A stretch of DNA of 39,198 bases. It comes from Actinomyces succiniciruminis (GTDB lineage: Bacteria > Actinomycetota > Actinomycetes > Actinomycetales > Actinomycetaceae). Position 1 is the first letter of the stretch, and each line of letters opens with the position of its first letter. Positions 32,045-38,054 of the stretch are shown here, piece after piece. The DNA is taken from assembly GCF_900002405.1 (NCBI RefSeq), contig NZ_LK995479.1:1-39198 (forward strand), written 5' to 3'. The translations under genes and the position numbers were made by a program. Under the pieces are notes generated by a model that saw only the letters and a program-made list of their open reading frames with translations, was not told the DNA's origin and made no database searches.

Positions 32045-33150
32045 GCCTGCCGGAGGGGCTGCTGACGGACGCCTACACATATGAGGCGCGCGTGGACTCA
32101 TGGCTGGGGTCGCAGTGGCTCGGGCAGGTACCTGTGGCCGGCGGGTCGGTGTCCTGGACATCCGGGCAGCAGGTGCAGGGCACGCTGTCGCTGACCATAC
32201 CCCGGTATGGGGCCGCCAGCGAGGCTGAGGACGCGAGGGATTTCACCCCCGATCATCCTGCCGCGCCGTTGGCGTGCTTCGGGCAGGTTCTGCGCGTGTC
32301 CTTCGCCGTCACCTCGCTGGTTGACGGCACCGAGTACACCGAGCCCGGAGGACATTTCCTGATCACGTCCTCGGAGACTGACGCCCATACGGTGACTGTG
32401 TCCGCTAAGAGCTTGGCCCACCGGCTGGAGGAGAACCGTCTGGCGACGGTGACGACGCCCCGGAAGGGCGGCACCCTGGCCTCGGAGATGCGGCGCCTAG
32501 TCGGTGGGCAGATGGGCGTGGTCGTTGACGAGGGCCTGGCGGATCGGGCGTGTCCGTCGTCGATGTCGTGGGGCGAGTCGCGGATCGACGCGGTCTATGA
32601 GATCGCGGACGCCTGGCCTGCCCGGCTGCGTGAGGGGCGCGACGGCGCCCTGTACCTGCTGCCGCCTACGGAGGAGATCACCGTGCCGCCGGCGCGGGTG
32701 CTCACGGACGGCGTCGGCGGCACCGTGGTCGGGGTAAAGCGGTCGTGGACCAGGGAGCAGGTCTACAACCGGGTTGTGGCCCGCGGGCAGGACACCGACG
32801 ACGCCGGCCAGCCCACCTTCCAGGCGGTCGCGTCCCAGGTCACCGGCCCATTGTCTGTGGCCGGCCCGTACGGGATAGTAGTCAAGTTCTGGTCCAGCCC
32901 ACTGGTGACGTCGCAGGCGATCGCCGCGAAGAGCGCGCAGACGATGCTCACCTCCTCTATCCGGCGGTCCATGACGGTGCCGGTTGAGCTGGCGCCGGAC
33001 CCGTCCCTGCAGCTGGACGAGCCGGTCAGGCTGCGCACCCACGACGTTGACGGCACGACCCCGGCAGAAATGTGGGGCCGTGTCTCCGCGCTGGAGCTGC
33101 CGCTGCTCTTCGAGGGCGTGGCCCGCGCAGATATCGAGATCGACACCTGA
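32041..33150 (+). CDS. Baseplate hub/minor tail protein
   Basis: The 369-aa product (GSVSWTSGQQVQGTLSLTIPR, SWGESRIDAVYEIADAWPARLREGRDGALYLLPP, WTREQVYNRVVARGQ, MWGRVSALELPLLFEGVARADIEID) resembles the hub or tail-associated proteins that follow the distal tail protein in actinophages. ATG overlaps the preceding stop (ATGA). No lysin motif is seen. Confidence 0.75.
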   Translation: MSLPEGLLTDAYTYEARVDSWLGSQWLGQVPVAGGSVSWTSGQQVQGTLSLTIPRYGAASEAEDARDFTPDHPAAPLACFGQVLRVSFAVTSLVDGTEYTEPGGHFLITSSETDAHTVTVSAKSLAHRLEENRLATVTTPRKGGTLASEMRRLVGGQMGVVVDEGLADRACPSSMSWGESRIDAVYEIADAWPARLREGRDGALYLLPPTEEITVPPARVLTDGVGGTVVGVKRSWTREQVYNRVVARGQDTDDAGQPTFQAVASQVTGPLSVAGPYGIVVKFWSSPLVTSQAIAAKSAQTMLTSSIRRSMTVPVELAPDPSLQLDEPVRLRTHDVDGTTPAEMWGRVSALELPLLFEGVARADIEIDT

Positions 33151-33168
33151 CGCCCGAGGAGGCTCGCT

Positions 33169-33960
33169 GTGGTGCAGCTGCTGGACGTGCTCGACGCCGC
33201 CCCCATCGATCAGGCCCCCAGGAGCGGGGCCGACAGGTCCCAGGTGATGGTCGCTACCGTCCTCGACGTCGCCGAGGACGGTCGCACCGTGACCGTGTCC
33301 CTGCTGGGCTCCGACGCGATCCCCCTGCCAGCCACCGCGTCGGTGTGGACCGACGTCACCACCGCTCACGTGCTGATGGACACCGAGACCGGCCGCCCAG
33401 TGCACGTCCTCGGCCCGGCCACCGCCCCATCCACCGAGGTCACGGTGCCCTCGTCGGAGTCCCTGGAGGAAGCGTCCCAGCCGGCCACCGTGACCCGCAC
33501 CGCCACTGTCACCCCGGACTGGTCCGGCACCTACCGCGCTGGCCAGGGCTGGGACCGCTGGAACACAAACCGGTACGGGGGCCGCACAGACATCTACCAG
33601 GGCGCCATCGGCTCCTCTGGCGCGCTGCGCGGCATGGCCACCTACGGAACAGCGATCACATCCCTGCATGCCGACCGCATCGCCTCCGCGATCCTGACCA
33701 TGACCGGCACCGGCTCCTGGCAGGGCACATGGGCAGCCGTCGTGCAGGCCGCCGACCGCACCAGCGCCGGCCCCTCCCCGTCCGGTGCGACCGCTACCGC
33801 AAACATCACAGGCACAGGCACCACACGCGTGGACATCACCGCCCTGGCCGCGGGGCTCCTGGCAGGCAAGGGACTCGCCCTGGTCGGCTCCGCCTACGGC
33901 GCCGTCGGCGGCCGCGGCCAGTCAATGTCCATCACCATCACCTACCAGACCACCCAGTAG
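33169..33960 (+). CDS. Minor tail/baseplate protein
   Basis: The 263-aa product has an N-terminal OB-like part (VATVLDVAEDGRTVTVSLLGSDAIPLPATASV) and a C-terminal beta domain (WSGTYRAGQGWDRWNTNRYGGR, to MSITITYQTTQ) that resembles a carbohydrate- or trimerisation-type beta domain. GAGGAGG precedes the GTG pair at 33169 and 33172. Confidence 0.72.
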   Translation: MVQLLDVLDAAPIDQAPRSGADRSQVMVATVLDVAEDGRTVTVSLLGSDAIPLPATASVWTDVTTAHVLMDTETGRPVHVLGPATAPSTEVTVPSSESLEEASQPATVTRTATVTPDWSGTYRAGQGWDRWNTNRYGGRTDIYQGAIGSSGALRGMATYGTAITSLHADRIASAILTMTGTGSWQGTWAAVVQAADRTSAGPSPSGATATANITGTGTTRVDITALAAGLLAGKGLALVGSAYGAVGGRGQSMSITITYQTTQ

Positions 33961-33975
33961 CAGGGAGGAACCCCA

Positions 33976-34152
33976 ATGCTGAACACGGCCCCCGCCGCCG
34001 GCGGGTGGACCGTATGCCCCATTTGCGGCGCCATCGTCGCCGACACCTGGGCACACGCCAACTGGCACGAAACCACTCTCGCCGACGTCATCGCCGACAT
34101 CATCGAAGCCACTACCGCCGCGCCGGCGGAGGACCAGGAGGACACCGAATGA
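33976..34152 (+). CDS. 58-aa C2H2-type zinc-finger protein
   Basis: GGGAGGAA precedes ATG, and TGA overlaps the next ATG (ATGA). The product has CPICG near residue 19 and H-x3-H (HANWH) near residue 32, a compact zinc finger, then an acidic helix. Similar tiny zinc-finger proteins occur within actinophage tail-fibre operons. Function unknown. Confidence 0.75.
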   Translation: MLNTAPAAGGWTVCPICGAIVADTWAHANWHETTLADVIADIIEATTAAPAEDQEDTE

Positions 34153-34763
34153 GCTATAAGGACGCACGCGGGCACACCGTTCCCGCCGGCACCGACCAGG
34201 CCTCCCGCCAATCACTCCTCGACCTGTCCCTATCCATCCCCTCCATCCCCGCCGCATCATCCGCCACCGCCGCCACACAGCACGTCACCGCGCTCGCGGA
34301 CGCCGGCGTGACGATCAGCGCCGCTAGCCCGGTGCTCGTGTGGCGCACTGACCTGCAGCAGATGGTCTCCTGGGATGGCTCGTCCTGGACGAATGTCACG
34401 CCTGGCGCGTATCAGGCGATCACGTTCACCGGTATCAGCACCTACGGCTCCTCCAAGTACTGGATGCGCAAGATCGGTGACATCGTGCTGTTCTCCGGAG
34501 AGATCAAGAACAGTGGCGGTGCGGTCCCCGCTGGCCGCACCACGAACATTGCAATTGTTCCGGCCGGATGGCGCCCCTCAGCGAGCATCTACGGCGAGAC
34601 CGGAAACTGCCAGCTGTCTGCGACTGCCTACATCGCCGGGGCCACTACCCCGGTCGCAGGCGGCAGCGTGGTCGAGATACAGACCTCCAACGGCAATATC
34701 CATGTCACCGCGTCCCAGCGCGCCACCGTCGTCAAGGTCACCGGCCACTATCTCATCGCCTAA
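34149..34763 (+). CDS. Tail fibre/receptor-binding protein
   Basis: The 204-aa product has an N-terminal adaptor (YKDARGHTVPAGTDQASRQSLLDLSLSIPSIP), a middle LVWRTDLQQMVSWDGSSWTNVT motif common in phage tail fibres, and a C-terminal beta domain (RKIGDIVLFSGEIKNSGG, ATVVKVTGHYLIA) suited to cell-surface recognition. It is the last structural gene before lysis, where receptor-binding proteins usually lie. Confidence 0.75.
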   Translation: MSYKDARGHTVPAGTDQASRQSLLDLSLSIPSIPAASSATAATQHVTALADAGVTISAASPVLVWRTDLQQMVSWDGSSWTNVTPGAYQAITFTGISTYGSSKYWMRKIGDIVLFSGEIKNSGGAVPAGRTTNIAIVPAGWRPSASIYGETGNCQLSATAYIAGATTPVAGGSVVEIQTSNGNIHVTASQRATVVKVTGHYLIA

Positions 34764-34803
34764 ACCCCGAGCCCCCAATAACTCAACAGAGAAGGAGACG
34801 CGC

Positions 34804-34920
34804 ATGCCTGACCCGACGCCCGAGGAGCTGGCGATGGTTGATACCGGCCTGGAGACGCCGGCCGATGTCGCCGAGCCCGAGGAAATCACCTACGACAACG
34901 CCGGGGAGGCGACCGAGTGA
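34804..34920 (+). CDS. 38-aa acidic protein upstream of endolysin
   Basis: GAAGGAGA precedes the ATG at good spacing. The product (MPDPTPEELAMVDTGLETPAD...) is highly acidic and its TGA overlaps the endolysin ATG (TGATG), so it may serve mainly to couple endolysin translation. No known family. Confidence 0.6.
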   Translation: MPDPTPEELAMVDTGLETPADVAEPEEITYDNAGEATE

Positions 34921-35873
34921 TGGCTACTGTCTCGCAGATCCTCGCTAAGGCGGCCTCCCAGATCGGCTACAGCCGCTACTCCGACCCGGAGACCGGCACG
35001 CGATACGGCCGCTGGTACGCGACCCTGTTCGGCCCCTACTTCGGCCAGTCCGGCGTTCCCTACTGCGCCATGTTCGTTTCCTGGGTACAGGCCCAATGCG
35101 GTGTGACTCCGCCGGGCGGGTACTTCGCTTATGTCCCGTCCGGCATCGCGGCCGCACGCAAGGAGGGCCGGCTCGTCTCCAAAACCGCCGCGAAGCCCGG
35201 AGACTTGGCGTGCTTCGATTGGAACAACGACGGCATCGCCGACCACATCGGCTTTGTCGAGCGCAACTACGGCACCTACTACCAGACGATAGAGGGCAAT
35301 ACCTCCGCGTCTAACCAGTCCAACGGTGGCAGCGTGCAGCGCCGTACCCGTGCCCTGTCCGCGGTGATCGCGGTGATTCGCCCCGACTACAGCAGCACAA
35401 CGAGCAAGACGCCCGCCGCGGCGACCAGCTCGGGCGTCACCCGACAGCGCACCGGCACCGACAACCAGCTCATGCTCGTAGTCGATGGCATCATGGGAAC
35501 CTCCACGATCCGCCGCCTACAGCAGGTCATGGGGACCACCATCGACGGCCGTATAGATACCCCGTCCCCGTGCATCCGCCACTTCCAGACCTTCCTCAAC
35601 ACCGCGGTATCCGCTGGCGCGCTACGCACCCTTACTGGCGCCTCCCAGTTCGACGTCGACGGCGTGCTCGGCTCCAAGACCTGGAAAGCCTTCCAGTACT
35701 GGTCCGCCCACGCCCGCCCCGCTTGGATGAGGCAGTCCGGCGGCCCGGCCGACCTGAACGGCGAGAACTGGGGCAAGTGGGTAGACGGCATCGCCGGACC
35801 AAACACCGTCCGCATGCTCCAGCACTGCCTCAACTCCAGCTACAAGGGCAGCGGCAAGCTGCTCGCCAAGTGA
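34920..35873 (+). CDS. CHAP-domain endolysin with three C-terminal repeats
   Basis: The 317-aa enzyme should cleave peptidoglycan at lysis. Residues 1-155 form a CHAP amidase/endopeptidase: catalytic Cys49 (VPYCAMFVSW), His109 (ADHIGFVE) and Glu125/Asn127 (TIEGNTS). After a Thr/Ser linker come three degenerate units with VDGI(M/L/A)G-x-x-T...LQ (about 185-205, 245-265, 287-305), like peptidoglycan-binding repeats. ATG overlaps the upstream TGA. There is no signal peptide, so release depends on the holin. Confidence 0.9.
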   Translation: MATVSQILAKAASQIGYSRYSDPETGTRYGRWYATLFGPYFGQSGVPYCAMFVSWVQAQCGVTPPGGYFAYVPSGIAAARKEGRLVSKTAAKPGDLACFDWNNDGIADHIGFVERNYGTYYQTIEGNTSASNQSNGGSVQRRTRALSAVIAVIRPDYSSTTSKTPAAATSSGVTRQRTGTDNQLMLVVDGIMGTSTIRRLQQVMGTTIDGRIDTPSPCIRHFQTFLNTAVSAGALRTLTGASQFDVDGVLGSKTWKAFQYWSAHARPAWMRQSGGPADLNGENWGKWVDGIAGPNTVRMLQHCLNSSYKGSGKLLAK

Positions 35874-35886
35874 GGAGGACACCAAC

Positions 35887-36189
35887 ATGGGGAAGCATGT
35901 AGCACTCACCACCGACCGCACCATCATCGATTGGCTGACGCCCGAGCGGCGCCGAGCCATCTACTCCGCCGCCGCCGCGATCCTGGCGGCGCTCGCGGCC
36001 CTCGGCGTCATCACGGGCGAGCAGGCGACCGCGTGGGGGCAGGTTGCAGAGCAGCTGCTCGCCGCCGCCGCGCTCGTGGTCGCCGCCCTGCACACGGGTG
36101 GGATCTACGAGGCGCCCGTCATCGGTACTCCTGTGGATGATGATGACGGCACGCCGGTAGCAGACGCGGGCGGTGGCAGCAATGACTGA
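35887..36189 (+). CDS. Holin with two transmembrane segments
   Basis: The 100-aa product has two hydrophobic helices (about 26-43 and 53-72) with a short loop, a charged N-terminus (WLTPERRRAIYSA) and an acidic tail (DDDDG), the class II holin pattern. GGAGGACA precedes the ATG. It follows the endolysin by 13 bases and should form the membrane lesion that releases it. Confidence 0.85.
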   Translation: MGKHVALTTDRTIIDWLTPERRRAIYSAAAAILAALAALGVITGEQATAWGQVAEQLLAAAALVVAALHTGGIYEAPVIGTPVDDDDGTPVADAGGGSND

Positions 36190-36565
36190 CCCGGCCATCA
36201 TCACCCCGATCCTGGTCGCCGTCGTCGGCCTCGCCGGCGTCCTGGCCGGCCAGTCCACCAGTCGGCGCATGCACAGGGAGGACTACCAGCTCGCCCGCCA
36301 GGGCGCGGAGGTGACCACACTGCGCGCCGTCGTCGAGTCCCTCACCGAGCGAGTCTCCTCCCTGGAGCGGGCACTAGCAGCCTCCGAGGCGCGCGTGGAC
36401 GCCCTGGTAGACGCACGCGACGACGCCAAGCGCGACCGCTGGCACGCCATCGACTACGCCCGCCAGCTCCTCACCTGGGGGCATGAGTGCGCGTCCCTCA
36501 TCCCTGACGACGTTGACCCGCCGCCCCCGCCCGAGATCCCGCCCGCGCTCGCGGACGACCTGTAG
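36182..36565 (+). CDS. Second holin-like/coiled-coil membrane protein
   Basis: The 127-aa product has one N-terminal helix (PAIITPILVAVVGLAGVLAGQ, about 3-23) and a coiled coil (VTTLRAVVESLTERVSSLERALAASEARVDALV). It overlaps the holin gene. This pattern recurs in actinophage lysis cassettes next to the first holin and may be an accessory holin or a spanin-like partner. Confidence 0.78.
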   Translation: MTDPAIITPILVAVVGLAGVLAGQSTSRRMHREDYQLARQGAEVTTLRAVVESLTERVSSLERALAASEARVDALVDARDDAKRDRWHAIDYARQLLTWGHECASLIPDDVDPPPPPEIPPALADDL

Positions 36566-36572
36566 TTGGTAT

Positions 36573-36617
36573 CCCGCCCCGTCCACGGTTCTGTCCCGTG
36601 GGCGGGGCGGGCTTTTC
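36573..36617 (+). terminator. Late operon terminator
   Basis: A 16-bp stem with one G-U position (36573-36588 with 36596-36611) and a 7-nt loop is followed by CTTTTC. It ends the late operon and prevents reading into the tRNA-Ser region. Confidence 0.92.
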
Positions 36618-36661
36618 GTGTGCCCGTGGCGGTGGTGCTCGTCACGTAGGTGGTGGGCAGA

Positions 36662-36685
36662 TGTTGACAGGAGTGTTGACAGGAG
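36662..36685. repeat. Tandem 12-bp repeats, candidate right arm sites of integrase
   Basis: TGTTGACAGGAG occurs twice head-to-tail (36662-36673, 36674-36685), 44 bp inside attR. The TGTTGAC word is shared with the palindrome at 411-427 in the left arm, which supports an arm-type integrase-binding role. Confidence 0.6.
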
Positions 36686-36697
36686 GAAAAAGAGAAT

Positions 36698-36722
36698 CCC
36701 CGGAATCGTTGTAATTCCGGGG
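36698..36722 (-). terminator. Phage-borne replacement terminator for tRNA-Ser
   Basis: A perfect 9-bp stem, CCCCGGAAT (36698-36706) with 36714-36722, followed on the minus strand by ATTCTCTTTTTCC. It lies right after the tRNA 3' end, substituting for the displaced host terminator at 253-276, with which it shares CCCCGGAA/TTCCGGGG. Confidence 0.75.
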
Positions 36723-36728
36723 AAAAGT

Positions 36729-36756
36729 GGTGGCGGAGGATGGGGGATTCGAACCC
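36729..36756. other. attR core overlapping the tRNA-Ser 3' end
   Basis: The 28-bp core is identical to 278-305. It covers the CCA end, acceptor 3' strand and T-arm of the tRNA, so integration restores the gene. Crossover lies somewhere within these bases. Confidence 0.93.
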
Positions 36757-36818
36757 CCGAGGGCTTGCACCCAACACGCTTTCCAAGCGTGCGCCATAGG
36801 CCGCTAGGCGAATCCTCC
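36731..36818 (-). tRNA. tRNA-Ser (anticodon GGA)
   Basis: The minus strand folds as a class II tRNA: acceptor GGAGGAT (36818-36812) pairs with ATCCTCC before discriminator G, and CCA is encoded (36733-36731). The anticodon loop TTGGAAA gives GGA (36784-36782). The long variable arm and GGTTCGAATC T-loop are typical of tRNA-Ser. The prophage supplies its 3' third. Confidence 0.95.
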
Positions 36819-36859
36819 AGGTGCCGCACGCGGCTGCTCACCACGCGTAGCGAAACGCG

Positions 36860-36890
36860 AATATATCGGACCCGGCGCCCTCAGCGCCAA
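36860..36890 (-). promoter_or_regulatory. Candidate tRNA-Ser promoter
   Basis: On the minus strand TTGGCG (36890-36885) is followed after 19 nt by TATATT (36865-36860), about 41 nt before the tRNA. It is the most AT-rich spot between the divergent RNA genes. Spacing is long. Confidence 0.5.
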
Positions 36891-36982
36891 CCCGCAGCGG
36901 CCTGGATTCGGTGGCATCGGTCACGAGCAGACGTGGCAGGCGTGGGCGCGGTCCTGCCCGTATGGCTTGCTGGTCGGCGGAC

Positions 36983-37013
36983 TTGACCGCCTCCGGCCCC
37001 CATCGGGTACGCT
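36983..37013 (+). promoter_or_regulatory. Candidate SRP RNA promoter
   Basis: TTGACC (36983-36988) and TACGCT (37008-37013) lie 19 nt apart, placing transcription start near 37020, the predicted first base of SRP RNA. Confidence 0.5.
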
Positions 37014-37019
37014 CGCACC

Positions 37020-37107
37020 CGGCCCCTCGTGCGGCGTCATCCAGTGAATCCCCCAGGACCGGAAGGTAGCAAGGGTAAGCGGGCTCTGGCGGGTGCACGA
37101 GGGGTCC
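37020..37107 (+). ncRNA. ffs: Small signal recognition particle RNA (4.5S type)
   Basis: The RNA closes with GCCCCTCGTGC (from about 37022) pairing with GCACGAGGGG (37095-37104), and contains the conserved domain IV: GACCGGAAGGTAGCAAGGG (37057-37075), with the GGAA tetraloop and asymmetric loop bound by Ffh. It forms the RNA core of the particle targeting membrane proteins to SecYEG. Adjacent dnaX and tRNA-Ser are usual neighbours in actinobacteria. Confidence 0.9.
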
Positions 37108-37280
37108 TGAATTTTGCGGACGTCGAGTTGCCGCCGCGCTGTCGTCGAGGCCGTGGCTCGCGGACGTGTGCCTGTGTCGGCCGGAGGCGGCACGCACTTG
37201 CCAGCCCATGCGCATGGACGGTATGCCTCGGGGCGCGCTACCCATCGACCGAGGGCGGGCGGCAGCGATACGGTAACGGT

Positions 37281-37934
37281 ATGGCTACGAGAAAGAACTC
37301 CGACCGCAATGTCCCTGCTATCGCCTCTTTGCTGCTCGCCGGAAGCCTCGCGCTGACGCTGACCGCCTGCGGCTCCTCCGATGACGCCGGTGCTGACGCG
37401 TCGACGGCAGCGAGTGAGGCTGTTGCCGTCGAGACCGTCGCGGCCACCGAGAATGCGGATACGACGGCAACCGAGACCGAGGACGCCGATGAAGCCGGCG
37501 CCGAGGACACCGAAACCGATGCCGCGAACGACTCCAATGCCGACTCCGCAACCGCGGCGACCCCGGCGCCCGAGGGCGTGATGATCTCCGCCATGTCCGG
37601 CCGGGACCTGCCCGAGGAGGTGGGCGACTTCACCCACACCGGGACCGTCGGAGCCTCGGAGGAGTACAAGCTCGATGAGGACGCCGGCACCTTCGACTCC
37701 ATCGGTGTCGAGTTCAGGGAGGGCATGGATTATGCGGGCGCGGTTGAGAACCTGAACGACACGGTGCCCGGCGGCACCGGCCTGTGCGGTACGCCCAGTG
37801 GGAGCGACCATCCGCTGTGCTACCTGCAGACCGCCGACGGAACGATAGTCGTCACGGCATACTCCACCTTCATCACCGTTGACGAGGCCGCCGCCTTCTG
37901 CAACGAGCTCACCGTGCAGCTAGGCACCGAGTGA
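37281..37934 (+). CDS. Host lipoprotein of unknown function
   Basis: The 217-aa product has a lipoprotein signal peptide: basic start (MATRKNSDRN), hydrophobic core (IASLLLAGSLALTLTACGSS) with lipobox LTAC, Cys about residue 33. A long Ala/Thr/Asp/Glu-rich linker (35-95) tethers a folded domain (100-217; MISAMSGRDLPEEVGDFTHTG, CGTPSGSDHPLCYLQTADGTIVVTAY with two Cys). TACGGT lies 6 bases before the ATG, suggesting a leaderless transcript. No family is recognised. Confidence 0.85.
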   Translation: MATRKNSDRNVPAIASLLLAGSLALTLTACGSSDDAGADASTAASEAVAVETVAATENADTTATETEDADEAGAEDTETDAANDSNADSATAATPAPEGVMISAMSGRDLPEEVGDFTHTGTVGASEEYKLDEDAGTFDSIGVEFREGMDYAGAVENLNDTVPGGTGLCGTPSGSDHPLCYLQTADGTIVVTAYSTFITVDEAAAFCNELTVQLGTE

Positions 37935-38054
37935 CGCCTCCCGCCTGCGCGTAACCGGCGGACGGGAAGCCGGTGCCGCTCCTGTCCGGCGGTTATGCGA
38001 TTGGCAATGCGTCAGGCGTCGCATCGTGTCGGCCATGCCGTTTAGAGTCGGACT

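Larger units (their letters stand above)
278..36756. mobile_element. Complete siphovirus-type prophage in tRNA-Ser
   Basis: The element is bounded by a 28-bp perfect direct repeat (278-305 and 36729-36756) identical to the 3' end of tRNA-Ser(GGA). Between the repeats are all expected modules in canonical order: integrase, immunity, early and replication genes, HNH and packaging, head, tail, lysis. No structural gene appears broken, so the prophage may be inducible, though that is inference. The late operon is one co-directional block ended by a strong terminator just inside the right end. A long tape measure, a major tail protein and frameshifted chaperones indicate a long non-contractile tail. 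Confidence 0.95.

Noticed and set aside
36845-37245. Minus-strand open frame across the SRP RNA and its promoter
   Set aside because: The region is better explained by SRP RNA, tRNA promoters and spacer; no coding signals.
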